From: Meridianimarinicoccus marinus
GTDB taxonomy: Bacteria; Pseudomonadota; Alphaproteobacteria; Rhodobacterales; Rhodobacteraceae
Direction: 5' to 3'
DNA length: 64,000 nucleotides
Assembly (NCBI RefSeq): GCF_040689105.1
Contig: NZ_JBFBVU010000009.1
Coordinates: forward strand, 62,001 to 126,000
The position numbers and the translations under genes are program-made. The notes under the pieces are model-generated. The model ran no database searches. It saw nothing but the letters and a program-made list of their open reading frames with translations, and was not told where the DNA came from. Below, piece after piece: positions 1 to 8,388 of this stretch (position 1 is the stretch's first letter; every line of letters starts with the position of its first letter).

Positions 1-974
1 AGATCTATCAGGTGGATGATCCTGCCGTGACCACCGCCGCGCAGGATTCGCTGACCAAGATCGAGTTGAAGGTCGGTGTGAACCAGGCCATCGACCTGGG
101 GCTGGACGCGCTGTCGCTGGCGTCGATCTACTTCCTGGCCGCCATCGGGCTGGCCATCACCTTTGGCGTCATGGGGGTCATCAACATGGCCCATGGCGAA
201 TTCATCATGATGGGCGCCTACACCGGATACGTGGTGCAGCAGTTCATCCCCGATCACACGATCTCGATCCTCGTGGCGCTGCCACTGGCCTTCGCCGTGA
301 CCTTCGGGGCCGGCGTGCTGATGGAGCGGCTGGTTATCCGCTGGCTCTATAACCGTCCGCTGGAAACCCTGCTGGCGACCTTCGGCATCTCGATCGCGCT
401 GCAGCAGCTGGCCAAGAACATTTTCGGCACGCAGGCGCGGCCGCTGACCTCTCCGGGGTGGCTGGACGGCGCGCTGGTGTTCAATGACGTGGTGTCGATT
501 TCCTACATCCGGATCGCGATCTTCGTGCTGGCGCTGCTGTTCCTGTGCCTGTTCCTGTTCATCATGCGCCGCACAAGGCTGGGGCTGGAAACGCGCACCG
601 TCACCCAGAACCGGGCCATGGCGGCCTCGATGGGGATCAACCCCGACCGGGTTAACATGCTGACCTTCGGGCTGGGTTCGGGCATCGCCGGTGTGGCGGG
701 CGTGGCCATCGGTCTCTTTGCCAAGGTGACCTCGGAACTCGGCTCAGACTACATCGTGCAAAGCTTCATGACCGTGGTCGTGGGCGGCGTCGGCAACATC
801 TGGGGCACCCTCGCGGGGGCCGCGATGATCGGCGGGCTGCAGAAGGGCATCGAATGGATGAACCCCTCGAACACGCTGGCGGCGCAGACCTACATGATCG
901 TCTTCATCATCATCTTCATCCAGTTCCGGCCGCGGGGCATCATTGCCCTCAAGGGCCGCGCAGCGGGGGATTGA
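1..974 (+). CDS. urtB: Urea ABC transporter permease UrtB (5' truncated by window edge)
   Basis: Inner-membrane permease of the high-affinity urea importer UrtABCDE, which belongs to the branched-chain amino acid (LivH) permease family. The sequence is strongly hydrophobic with about eight membrane segments and carries the LivH-type stretch AITFGVMGVINMAHGEF near the N-terminal end of the visible part. The frame stays open to the left edge (a GTG at 12 is available but lies inside IYQVDDPAVTTAAQ, which looks like the end of the periplasmic N-terminal extension usual in UrtB). I therefore read the gene as starting outside the window. It is followed after 3 bp by urtC, and urtD and urtE come next, so transporter identity rests on gene order as well as sequence. 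urtA must lie further left. Confidence 0.9.
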   Translation, partial: IYQVDDPAVTTAAQDSLTKIELKVGVNQAIDLGLDALSLASIYFLAAIGLAITFGVMGVINMAHGEFIMMGAYTGYVVQQFIPDHTISILVALPLAFAVTFGAGVLMERLVIRWLYNRPLETLLATFGISIALQQLAKNIFGTQARPLTSPGWLDGALVFNDVVSISYIRIAIFVLALLFLCLFLFIMRRTRLGLETRTVTQNRAMAASMGINPDRVNMLTFGLGSGIAGVAGVAIGLFAKVTSELGSDYIVQSFMTVVVGGVGNIWGTLAGAAMIGGLQKGIEWMNPSNTLAAQTYMIVFIIIFIQFRPRGIIALKGRAAGD

Positions 975-977
975 GCC

Positions 978-2210
978 ATGCAACGCAGTTTCATCGCCAG
1001 AAATCCATCGATCCTGATCTTCCTTGCTTGCCTTGGCCTGTTCGTTCTGGGCGTCACCGTCCTGTCCGAGGCGGTCGGCAACGGGTTCCTGTCCACCAGC
1101 TTCGTCAAGACATTGGGAAAGACACTGTGCCTGGCGCTGATCGCCGTCGCGATGGATCTGGTCTGGGGCTATACCGGCATCCTCAGCCTTGGGCATTTCG
1201 CCTTCTTCGGGCTGGGCGGCTACATGATCGGCATGTGGCTGATGTATGAGCGGACCCGTGACATCGTTGCCACCTCGCTGGCCGAAGCGCCGATCCCGGC
1301 CACGGCCACCGAGATACAGGAGGCCATCGCCACCCAGATCTTCGGCGTCGTCGGGTCCAACCAGTTCCCGCTGGTCTGGAGCTTCGCCGACAGTCTGGTG
1401 ATCCAGCTGATCCTCGTGATCGCGGTGCCGGGCCTGCTGGCGCTGGTCTTTGGCTGGCTGGCGTTCCGGGCGCGGGTGACGGGCGTCTACCTGTCGATCC
1501 TGACCCAGGCGATGACGCTGGCGCTGGCTCTGTACCTGTTCCAGAACGACAGTGGGTTGCGTGGCAACAACGGGCTGTCGGGCCTGCAGAACCTGCCGGG
1601 CCTTGATGACGTGCCGCAGGCGCTGGTGTCCATGTGGTTCTTCTGGGCTTCGGCGGCGGCGCTTGGCTTGGGCTATCTGCTGGCCGCATGGGTGGTGTCG
1701 GGCAAATTTGGCTCCGTCATTCGCGGCATTCGCGACAACGAGGCCCGCGTGCGGTTCCTGGGTTACCAGGTCGAGGTCTACAAGCTGGTGATCTTTTCCG
1801 GAACGGCGATGATCTCGGGCATTGCAGGGGCGCTGTATTATCCGCAAGCCGGCATCATCAACCCGGCCGAGATCGCGCCCATCGCCTCGATCTATCTCGC
1901 GGTCTGGGTCGCCATCGGCGGACGCGGGCGGCTGTATGGCGCGGTGATCGGCGCGATCTTCGTGACGCTGTTCTCGTCGCTGTTCACCGGCGGGCAGGTG
2001 CCCGATGTGAACCTGGGCTTCTACACCGTGAAATGGGTCGACTGGTGGTTGATCGTTCTCGGCCTGAGCTTTGTTCTGGTCACGCTGTTTGCACCCAAGG
2101 GCATCGGCGGGCTGTTCGACCTGATCGCCCATCGCACCCACCCGGATCGTCATGGGGCCCCGCTTGGGCCTGACATGGGCTCGCTTCAGGAGAAGGAGGC
2201 GCAGGAATGA
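978..2210 (+). CDS. urtC: Urea ABC transporter permease UrtC
   Basis: Second membrane permease of the urea importer, LivM-like, 410 residues. It has an N-terminal membrane segment near residues 12-32 and the typical permease stretch MDLVWGYTGILSLGHFAFFG near residues 58-77. A periplasmic loop of about 55 residues follows, then further membrane helices with the EAA-like sequence IRGIRDNEARVRFLGY. The length fits UrtC. It starts 3 bp after urtB, and its last codon overlaps the urtD start (ATGA at 2207-2210), a sign of translational coupling. UrtB and UrtC form the heteromeric membrane channel. Confidence is high because the whole urtBCDE order is preserved. Confidence 0.92.
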   Translation: MQRSFIARNPSILIFLACLGLFVLGVTVLSEAVGNGFLSTSFVKTLGKTLCLALIAVAMDLVWGYTGILSLGHFAFFGLGGYMIGMWLMYERTRDIVATSLAEAPIPATATEIQEAIATQIFGVVGSNQFPLVWSFADSLVIQLILVIAVPGLLALVFGWLAFRARVTGVYLSILTQAMTLALALYLFQNDSGLRGNNGLSGLQNLPGLDDVPQALVSMWFFWASAAALGLGYLLAAWVVSGKFGSVIRGIRDNEARVRFLGYQVEVYKLVIFSGTAMISGIAGALYYPQAGIINPAEIAPIASIYLAVWVAIGGRGRLYGAVIGAIFVTLFSSLFTGGQVPDVNLGFYTVKWVDWWLIVLGLSFVLVTLFAPKGIGGLFDLIAHRTHPDRHGAPLGPDMGSLQEKEAQE

Positions 2211-2953
2211 GCAGCACCCGCCTCCTTGAGGTCTCCGGCGTCTCGGTTTCGTTTGACGGCTTCCGGGCCATCAACAACCTGTCCTTCACCATGCCCAGCC
2301 ACGGGCTGCGGGCGATCATCGGGCCCAATGGCGCGGGCAAGACCACCTTCATGGATATCGTCACCGGCAAGACCAAGCCGGACGAGGGCCGCATCACCTG
2401 GGGCGAGAAGAACATCTCTCTGCGGGGCATGTCCGAGGCGCGCATCGCCCGCGAAGGCATCGGCCGCAAGTTCCAGAAGCCCACGGTGTTCGAAGACCAG
2501 ACCGTGCACCAGAACCTTCTGATGGCCCTGCGCAACAAGCGCGGGCCGCTGGCGGTGCTGTTCTACCGGCCCAACCGCAAGGATCTGGACCGGGTGAACG
2601 AACTGGCCGCCACCATCGGCCTGACCGACGAACTGGCCCGCAAGTCGGGAGAGTTGTCGCACGGCCAGAAGCAATGGCTGGAGATCGGCATGTTGCTGGC
2701 GCAGGAACCGCGTCTGCTGCTGGTGGATGAGCCCGCCGCCGGGATGACCCTGGCCGAACGCGAACGCACCACCGCGCTGCTGGTCGAGGCCGCCAAGACC
2801 CGCGCCGTGGTGGTGGTGGAACACGATATGGATTTCGTGCGCAGGCTGAACTGCCGCGTCACGGTCCTTCACGAAGGCTCGGTCCTGGCCGAAGGCAGCC
2901 TCGATCACGTCACGTCGAACCAGCAGGTCATCGACGTCTATCTGGGGCGCTAG
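2207..2953 (+). CDS. urtD: Urea ABC transporter ATP-binding protein UrtD
   Basis: Cytoplasmic ATPase of the urea importer, LivG-like, 248 residues. Visible motifs are Walker A (GPNGAGKTT), the signature LSHGQKQWLEIG, where H replaces the second position of LSGGQ as is common in UrtD, Walker B (RLLLVDEP) and the switch histidine in VVVEHDMDFV. The start overlaps urtC by 4 bp (ATGA) and an AGGAGAAGGAGG-like ribosome site lies just upstream within urtC. It pairs with UrtE to drive uptake with ATP. LivG and UrtD are hard to tell apart alone; the call depends on the operon. Confidence 0.92.
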   Translation: MSSTRLLEVSGVSVSFDGFRAINNLSFTMPSHGLRAIIGPNGAGKTTFMDIVTGKTKPDEGRITWGEKNISLRGMSEARIAREGIGRKFQKPTVFEDQTVHQNLLMALRNKRGPLAVLFYRPNRKDLDRVNELAATIGLTDELARKSGELSHGQKQWLEIGMLLAQEPRLLLVDEPAAGMTLAERERTTALLVEAAKTRAVVVVEHDMDFVRRLNCRVTVLHEGSVLAEGSLDHVTSNQQVIDVYLGR

Positions 2954-2956
2954 ACC

Positions 2957-3652
2957 ATGCTGAACGTCGAAAACCTGACCCTGCACTACGGGCATTCGCA
3001 GATCCTTTACGATGTCTCTATGGCCGCCGAGAAGGGCGAGATCACCTGTGTCATGGGCACCAACGGCGTCGGCAAGACCAGCCTGATCCGCGCCATCGCC
3101 GGACGGCACGCAAGATCGGGCGGCAAGGTCGCGCTGGACGGCGAGGATCTGGGCGTGCTGCCGGCGCATGGCATGGCGCACAAGGGCGTCGGGCTGGTGT
3201 CGCAGGGGCGCGAGATCTTCCCGCTTCTGACGGTGCGCGAGAACCTGGAAACCGGGTTCTCCTGCCTGCCGCGGTCCGAACACAAGATCCCGCCCGAAAC
3301 CTACGAGATGTTCCCGGTGCTGGACCAGATGAAGCACCGGCGCGGCGGCGACCTGTCGGGCGGGCAACAACAGCAGCTTGCTATCGCGCGGGCGCTGATC
3401 ACCCGGCCCAAGCTGCTGCTGTTGGACGAGCCGACCGAGGGCATCCAGCCCAACATCATCAAGCAGATCGGCGAGGTGCTGAAGCAGCTGCGCACGCGCG
3501 GTGACATGGCGATCGTGCTGGTCGAGCAGTATTTCGACTTCGCCTATGAACTGGCCGATCGTATCGTCGTTCTGCGCCGGGGCGAGGTCGTGCATTCCGG
3601 CACCAAGGCCGCATCCCCCCGCGACGAAGTGCAAGCGCTGGTGTCGGTCTGA
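2957..3652 (+). CDS. urtE: Urea ABC transporter ATP-binding protein UrtE
   Basis: Second ATPase of the urea importer, LivF-like, 231 residues, 3 bp after urtD. Walker A is GTNGVGKTSLI, the signature is LSGGQQQQLAIARAL and Walker B is LLLLDEPTEGIQPNI. The QQQ run and EGIQP are typical of LivF/UrtE ATPases. It is the last gene of the urt operon, followed by about 110 bp with two short GC hairpins before nasT. The next genes are for nitrate use, so the two operons together make a nitrogen-scavenging island. Confidence 0.92.
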   Translation: MLNVENLTLHYGHSQILYDVSMAAEKGEITCVMGTNGVGKTSLIRAIAGRHARSGGKVALDGEDLGVLPAHGMAHKGVGLVSQGREIFPLLTVRENLETGFSCLPRSEHKIPPETYEMFPVLDQMKHRRGGDLSGGQQQQLAIARALITRPKLLLLDEPTEGIQPNIIKQIGEVLKQLRTRGDMAIVLVEQYFDFAYELADRIVVLRRGEVVHSGTKAASPRDEVQALVSV

Positions 3653-3693
3653 CCGGACGGGCGCCCTGCACGTGCTGCGGAACCGGGCAGAGG

Positions 3694-3743
3694 CCGCAGG
3701 TTGCGGCTGCGGTTGGCCCAATCATCGCGCCCTGTTCGGGCGC
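3694..3743 (+). terminator. Two GC hairpins between urtE and nasT
   Basis: Two perfect short stems: CCGCA/TGCGG around a 3-base loop (3694-3706), and GCGCCC/GGGCGC around a 5-base loop (3727-3743). Neither is followed by a T run, so they are not classic intrinsic terminators. They may protect the 3' end of the urt transcript or mark a Rho-dependent end. The nasT promoter must lie in or near this 112-bp gap; I could not identify clear promoter boxes. Confidence 0.35.
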
Positions 3744-3764
3744 ATCAGGGTCTAAGGTCGAAAC

Positions 3765-4349
3765 ATGAAAGATCGTCTGACCATCGTTGTTGTGGAGAAG
3801 GACCGGGAACGGGCCCTTCTCATCATGGAATCGCTGCGTGCCGCCGGGGATCACGACATTCAGGTCATCGGCAGCGAATCCGGTCTGTCGCGCGCCATTT
3901 CGGCCCGAAATCCCGATATCGTGCTGGTGGACATGTCCAGCCCGTCACGCGACATGCTGGAAGAGCTGACGCTGGCCTCGGCGCCCATGGACCGTCCGGT
4001 GGCCATTTTCGTGGACAAGGATGACGAAGGGCTGGCCGGGGCCGCCATCGAGGCCGGGGTGTCGGCCTATGTGGTCGACGGGCTGCGCCCGGCCCGCCTG
4101 CGCCCGATCATGGAGGCCGCCATCGCGCGCTTCCACATGTTCACCCAGATGCGCAAGGAACTGGCCGCCACCAAGCAGGCACTGGAAGAACGCAAGATCA
4201 TCGACCGCGCCAAGGGGTTGCTGATGAAGGCGCGCGGGCTGGACGAGGAAAAAGCCTATGCCCTGCTGCGCCGCACCGCGATGGATCAGGGCAAGCGTGT
4301 CGCCGAGGTGGCTGAGGCGCTGGTAACGGCGGCGGGGCTTCTGGGATGA
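3765..4349 (+). CDS. nasT: Nitrate/nitrite-responsive antiterminator NasT (ANTAR protein)
   Basis: RNA-binding antiterminator of nitrate assimilation, 194 residues. The N-terminal ~120 residues form a receiver-like domain. Its usual acidic pocket is altered (VVEKDRER where VDDD is common), fitting the known control of NasT by NasS binding rather than phosphorylation. Residues ~130-190 are an ANTAR domain, with IIDRAKGLLMKARGLDEEKA followed by AYALLRR. In Paracoccus and Azotobacter NasST systems, NasS holds NasT until nitrate or nitrite binds; free NasT then binds paired hexaloop hairpins in the nas leader and prevents termination. Here nasS overlaps by 4 bp and a suitable leader begins just after nasS. 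Confidence 0.93.
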   Translation: MKDRLTIVVVEKDRERALLIMESLRAAGDHDIQVIGSESGLSRAISARNPDIVLVDMSSPSRDMLEELTLASAPMDRPVAIFVDKDDEGLAGAAIEAGVSAYVVDGLRPARLRPIMEAAIARFHMFTQMRKELAATKQALEERKIIDRAKGLLMKARGLDEEKAYALLRRTAMDQGKRVAEVAEALVTAAGLLG

Positions 4350-5521
4350 GCACGGTCACGCTCTCTGCGGGGTATATTCCGCTGGTGGACGCCGCCCCCC
4401 TGCTGGTGGCCCGCGACCTGGGCTTTGCCGAGGAAGAGGGGCTGGCGCTGAAGCTGACCGCCGCGCCGTCCTGGTCGACCCTGCGAGACCACGTGGCGCT
4501 TGGCCGGATCGAGGCCGCGCATATGCTGTCGCCGGTTCCGGTGGCCGCGGCCTTGGGGCTGGGCGGATTGGGCGTGCGGCTGGATGCACTATCGGTGCTG
4601 TCGCTGAACGGCAACGTCATCGGCGTGTCCAACGCGCTGGCGCAGGACCTGCGCGCTGCCGGGTACGGCTTCGACTTCGAAGATGCCCATGCGGCCGGCC
4701 GGGCGCTGGTCGGGCTGGGCCGTCGGCTGCGGCTGGGGGTGCCGTTTCCCTTTTCGATGCACGCGGAACTGACCTATTTCTGGCTGGCCGCGCTTGGGAT
4801 GCAGGTGCCGCAGGATCTGGATATCCGCTCGGTGCCGCCGTCGCTGATGGCACAGGCCATTGCCGACGACGAGATCGACGCCTTCTGCGTCGGCGAGCCC
4901 TGGGGCTCGCACGCGGTGGAAACCGGGCTGGGCGAACTGCTGCTGCCCGGCAGCGCGATCTGGAGCGCGGCCCCCGAGAAGATCCTGGCGGTGCGCCACG
5001 ACTGGGCCGAGCGGGAGCCGCAACTGACCGACCGGTTGGTGCGGGCCCTGTGGCGGGCCGGGCGCTGGCTGTCCCGGCCCGAAAACCTGCCGACGGCCTC
5101 GGATCTGCTGGCGCGCTCGGACGCGCTGGGGATCAGCGCCGAGATCATCGACCGCGCCCTGACCGGCCATCTGTCCACCTCGCCCATGGGCGCGCCGAGC
5201 CGGGTGCCGGGGTTCGTGGAATTTCATGCTGGGGCTGCGGGGTTTCCCTGGCGGTCGAAAGCCGCCTGGATCGGCGAGCGTCTGGCCGCGCGCACCGGGC
5301 TGGACAGGACCGCCGCGATGGAAGCCGCCCGCCAGACCTTCCGCACCGACATCTACCGCCGCGCGCTGGCACCGCTGGGGGTCGATCTGCCCGGTGCCAA
5401 CGAGAAGGTCGAGGGGGCGATTCTGACGCCGACCCCGGTGGCCTCGGCCCGCGGCACGCTGACCCTGACTCGCGATGCGTTCTTCGACGGTTCCATTTTC
5501 GATCCACAACCGGGCAAATGA
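4346..5521 (+). CDS. nasS: Cytosolic nitrate/nitrite sensor NasS
   Basis: A 391-residue protein of the NrtA/CmpA nitrate-binding family that lacks a signal peptide (it begins MSTVTLSAGYIPLVDAAPLL). It is therefore a cytosolic ligand sensor rather than a transporter subunit. It keeps NrtA-like blocks: AGYIPLVDAAPL at the N terminus, HMLSPVPVAAALG, PFPFSMHAELTYFWLAALG and the CVGEPWG motif also found in the NrtA encoded downstream. In the known system NasS sequesters NasT until nitrate or nitrite binds. The start overlaps the nasT stop (ATGA), which favours equal production of the two partners. It is followed directly by the regulatory leader of the nitrate operon. Confidence 0.93.
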   Translation: MSTVTLSAGYIPLVDAAPLLVARDLGFAEEEGLALKLTAAPSWSTLRDHVALGRIEAAHMLSPVPVAAALGLGGLGVRLDALSVLSLNGNVIGVSNALAQDLRAAGYGFDFEDAHAAGRALVGLGRRLRLGVPFPFSMHAELTYFWLAALGMQVPQDLDIRSVPPSLMAQAIADDEIDAFCVGEPWGSHAVETGLGELLLPGSAIWSAAPEKILAVRHDWAEREPQLTDRLVRALWRAGRWLSRPENLPTASDLLARSDALGISAEIIDRALTGHLSTSPMGAPSRVPGFVEFHAGAAGFPWRSKAAWIGERLAARTGLDRTAAMEAARQTFRTDIYRRALAPLGVDLPGANEKVEGAILTPTPVASARGTLTLTRDAFFDGSIFDPQPGK

Positions 5522-5801
5522 CGCAATTCTCCGCAGTGCGGCGCCTAAAAATGCTGCACTTGCAAAATCGGCAAGGTTTTTCCCTCATACAGCTTTGACC
5601 CCGGCGCATCGGCCTGCGCTTATGGGGGTGCAGATGCGGAGCGACGAAGTTCCGCCCCCAAGTTTCGACCCCGATGATGCGGGTCTCCAGCCAAGCAACG
5701 CCGCTTGACCGATCGTGCCAGTCCCGTCTGGCGCGTCGTTCGAGCGGCTTTTTTCGTTTCAAGACCCCGGGTCTCCGGGGATGCCCGAAAGGACATGACA
5801 C
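5522..5801 (+). promoter_or_regulatory. nas/nrt operon leader with hexaloop hairpins (candidate NasT target)
   Basis: A 280-bp gap before nrtA with a series of stems. (1) GCGCA/TGCGC around the six-base loop TCGGCC (5604-5619), nested in a CCCC/GGGG stem. (2) A 7-bp stem GCGGAGC/GTTCCGC with one G-U pair around the six-base loop GACGAA (5636-5655). (3) CCCG/CGGG around the six-base loop ATGATG (5670-5683). (4) The terminator at 5700-5754. Six-base loops in tandem just before a terminator are the known ANTAR target design. The published loop preference (A at position 1, G at position 4) is only partly met: GACGAA has G4 and ATGATG has A1. Which two form P1/P2 is unresolved. The promoter is not clear. 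Confidence 0.6.
5700..5754 (+). terminator. Intrinsic leader terminator upstream of nrtA
   Basis: A long stem with outer arms GCCGCTTGA (5700-5708) and TCGAGCGGC (5740-5748) and an inner hairpin GTGCCAG/CTGGCGC (5715-5734) around loop TCCCGT, followed at once by six T (5749-5754). It stands 47 bp before the nrtA start and inside the operon leader, so it would stop transcription unless relieved. It is the expected switch for NasT antitermination. Confidence 0.75.
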
Positions 5802-7166
5802 ATGCGCAAGACCTTCCTCGCCACGCTGCTCGCCTCCACCAGCCTCGCCGGTGCTGCCGCCGCACTCGACCTGGAGAAGGACGAACTGACCTTCGGCTTC
5901 ATCAAGCTGACCGACATGGCACCGCTCGCCGTCGCCTATGAGAACGGCTACTTTCTGGACGAAGGGCTGTTCGTGACGCTGGAAGCGCAGGCCAACTGGA
6001 AAGTGCTTCTGGACGGCGTGATCGACGGGGTGCTGGACGGCGCCCACATGCTGGCCGGGCAGCCGCTGGCCGCCACCATCGGTTTCGGCACCGAGGCGCA
6101 TATCATCACCCCCTTCTCGATGGATCTGAACGGCAACGGCATCACCGTGTCGAACGAGATCTGGGAGCAGATGAAGCCCAACATCCCGACCATGGACGAC
6201 GGCCGCCCGCAGCACCCGATCAGCGCGTCGGCCCTGAAGCCGGTGGTCGAGAAATACCAGTCCGAAGGCAAGCCCTTCAACATGGGCATGGTGTTCCCGG
6301 TCTCCACGCACAACTATGAACTGCGCTACTGGCTGGCCGCCGGCGGTCTGCATCCGGGCTATTATTCGTCCGAGAACATCACCGGCCAGATCGGCGCCGA
6401 CGTGCTGCTGTCGGTGACGCCGCCGCCGCAGATGCCCGCCACGCTGGAGGCCGGCACCATCTATGGCTATTGCGTGGGCGAGCCGTGGAACCAGCAGGCG
6501 GTGTTCAAGGGCATCGGCGTGCCGGTGATCACCGACTACGAGCTGTGGAAGAACAACCCCGAGAAGGTCTTCGGCATCTCGGCGGAATTCGCCGAAGCCA
6601 ACCCGAACACCACGCTCGCGGTCACCAAGGCGCTGATCCGGGCGGCCATGTGGCTGGACGAGAACGACAACGCTAACCGTCCCGAGGCGGTCGAGATCCT
6701 GAGCCAGCCGGAATACGTGGGCGCCGATTATGACGTCATCGCCAACTCGATGACCGGCACCTTCGAATACGAGAAGGGTGACAAGCGCGAGGTGCCCGAT
6801 TTCAACGTGTTCTTCCGCTACAACGCCACCTACCCGTTCTACTCGGACGCGGTCTGGTACCTGACCCAGATGCGACGCTGGGGCCAGATCGCCGAGCCGA
6901 AGTCGGACAGCTGGTTCGACGAGGTCGCCAAATCGGTTTACAAGCCCGAGATCTACCTGGAGGCCGCGAAACTGCTGGTCGAGGAAGGCCTGGCCAACGC
7001 GGCCGATTTCCCCTGGGACAGCGATGGCTACAAGGCACCGACCCCGGCCGAGGATATCATCGACGGCATCGCCTATGACGGTCGCGCCCCCAACGCCTAT
7101 CTGGACAGCCTGCCCATCGGCCTGAAAGGCGAACAGACCGTCGTCGGCACCGAGGTGCAAGGCTGA
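5802..7166 (+). CDS. nrtA: Periplasmic nitrate-binding protein NrtA
   Basis: Substrate-binding protein of the nitrate/nitrite ABC importer, 454 residues. It has a signal peptide (MRKTFLATLLASTSLAGAAA, cleavage near residue 20-22) followed by the NrtA/CmpA family blocks FGFIKLTDMAPLAVAYENGY, GAHMLAGQPLA, FPVSTHNYELRYWLAAGG and YCVGEPWNQQAVFKG. The start is set by an AAAGGA ribosome site 8-9 bp upstream. It resembles NasS but is secreted. The gene follows the leader terminator, so expression should depend on NasST. A strong 15-bp hairpin lies just downstream, before nrtB. Confidence 0.93.
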   Translation: MRKTFLATLLASTSLAGAAAALDLEKDELTFGFIKLTDMAPLAVAYENGYFLDEGLFVTLEAQANWKVLLDGVIDGVLDGAHMLAGQPLAATIGFGTEAHIITPFSMDLNGNGITVSNEIWEQMKPNIPTMDDGRPQHPISASALKPVVEKYQSEGKPFNMGMVFPVSTHNYELRYWLAAGGLHPGYYSSENITGQIGADVLLSVTPPPQMPATLEAGTIYGYCVGEPWNQQAVFKGIGVPVITDYELWKNNPEKVFGISAEFAEANPNTTLAVTKALIRAAMWLDENDNANRPEAVEILSQPEYVGADYDVIANSMTGTFEYEKGDKREVPDFNVFFRYNATYPFYSDAVWYLTQMRRWGQIAEPKSDSWFDEVAKSVYKPEIYLEAAKLLVEEGLANAADFPWDSDGYKAPTPAEDIIDGIAYDGRAPNAYLDSLPIGLKGEQTVVGTEVQG

Positions 7167-7184
7167 TCCGGCCTTTCGTCCTCC

Positions 7185-7240
7185 TTCGGGATGGTGGGCC
7201 GCTCGCTCCGTCGGAGCATCGCCCCGCCCGCCATCCCGAA
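7185..7240 (+). repeat. Large inverted repeat between nrtA and nrtB
   Basis: Arms 7185-7199 and 7226-7240 pair over 15 bp with a single G-T pair. A second small hairpin, GCTCC/GGAGC, sits inside the loop. There is no T run after it, so it is unlikely to terminate. Such stems after binding-protein genes are known to protect the upstream message from 3' decay, giving more binding protein than permease. That role is inferred from position. Confidence 0.7.
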
Positions 7241-7297
7241 ACTTCCTGACCTCCTGTTTTCCCGCTGGGGCCGTCCTGGCCCGAAAGGACCCGAAGA

Positions 7298-8383
7298 ATG
7301 ACCACCATCGATCCCGATTTCTCCGCCCCTGACGCCGCGCGCGAAGCCCGGCGCGCCCGGCTGTTCACCCGCATCAACACCGCCGACAACTATCTGAAAG
7401 TGCTGGGACTGGGCTGGATCACGCCGATGCTGCGCGCTGCCGCCGGGGACAACCCGAAAGCCCAGATGGGCGAGGTCTGGCGGCTGGCGGGTGTGCCGCT
7501 GGTGTCGATCGTCTGTTTCCTCAGCCTCTGGGCCTTCCTTGCGCCGCAGGTGCAGACCTCGCTGGGGGCCGTGCCCGGTCCGGCGCAGGTCTGGGAGCAG
7601 GCGGTGCAACTGAACGCCGATGCCCAGGCCAAGGCCGCCAAGAGGGAAAAATTCGAGGCGATGGTCGAAAAGCGCAACGAGAAGCTGATCGCTGCCGGCA
7701 AGGCCGACGAGGTCAAGGACATCTCCTATACCGGCGCGCCCAGCTATTACCAGCAGATCTGGACCTCGATCAAAACCGTGTTCTTCGGCTTCCTGATCGC
7801 CACCGCCGTGGCCGTGCCACTGGGCATCATGGCCGGTCTGTCGGTCACCGCCAACGCCGCGCTGAACCCGATCGTGCAGATCTTCAAGCCGGTCTCGCCG
7901 CTGGCCTGGCTGCCCATCGTGACGATGATCGTCTCGGCCACCGTGGCCACCGGCGACGGCATGTTCAGCAAGTCCTTCCTGATCTCGGCCATCACTGTGA
8001 CCCTGTGTTCGCTCTGGCCAACGCTGATCAACACCTCGCTGGGCGTGGCGTCCATCGACAAGGATCTGGTCAACGTCTCGAAGGTTCTGAAAATGAACAC
8101 CTGGACCAAGGTGACCAAGCTGGTGCTGCCCTCGGCCCTGCCGCTGATCTTTACCGGCCTGCGCCTGAGCCTGGGTGTCGGCTGGATGGTTCTGATCGCC
8201 GCCGAGATGTTGGCCCAGAACCCCGGCCTTGGCAAATTCGTCTGGGATGAATTCCAGAACGGCTCCAGCCAGTCGCTGGCCAAGATCATGGTCGCGGTTC
8301 TGACCATCGGCATCATCGGCTTCATGCTGGATCGCCTGATGTTCGCCATCCAGTCGCTCTTTACCTTCTCGAACAACCGGTGA
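7298..8383 (+). CDS. nrtB: Nitrate ABC transporter permease NrtB
   Basis: Inner-membrane permease, 361 residues, of the nitrate/sulfonate/taurine (SsuC/TauC/NrtB) family. It has one membrane segment near residues 65-85 (PLVSIVCFLSLWAFLAP), a charged soluble stretch at about 105-150 that looks helical, and the core permease domain from about 160. The EAA-type cytoplasmic loop lies around GVASIDKDLVNVSKVLKMN. The ribosome site AAGGACCCGAAGA precedes the ATG. The stop overlaps the region of the next start. It works with NrtA and the double ATPase downstream. Confidence 0.9.
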   Translation: MTTIDPDFSAPDAAREARRARLFTRINTADNYLKVLGLGWITPMLRAAAGDNPKAQMGEVWRLAGVPLVSIVCFLSLWAFLAPQVQTSLGAVPGPAQVWEQAVQLNADAQAKAAKREKFEAMVEKRNEKLIAAGKADEVKDISYTGAPSYYQQIWTSIKTVFFGFLIATAVAVPLGIMAGLSVTANAALNPIVQIFKPVSPLAWLPIVTMIVSATVATGDGMFSKSFLISAITVTLCSLWPTLINTSLGVASIDKDLVNVSKVLKMNTWTKVTKLVLPSALPLIFTGLRLSLGVGWMVLIAAEMLAQNPGLGKFVWDEFQNGSSQSLAKIMVAVLTIGIIGFMLDRLMFAIQSLFTFSNNR

Positions 8384-8388
8384 TCGGC

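Noticed and set aside
744..2153. Long minus-strand open frame of 469 codons opposite urtB/urtC
   Set aside because: Composition is rich in Gln, His, Arg and Asp with no family likeness; it is a shadow caused by G/C-biased third positions of the real genes.
5475..5708. Small open frame spanning the nas leader
   Set aside because: It runs through the nasS 3' end and the structured leader; hairpins and terminator explain the region better than a leader peptide.
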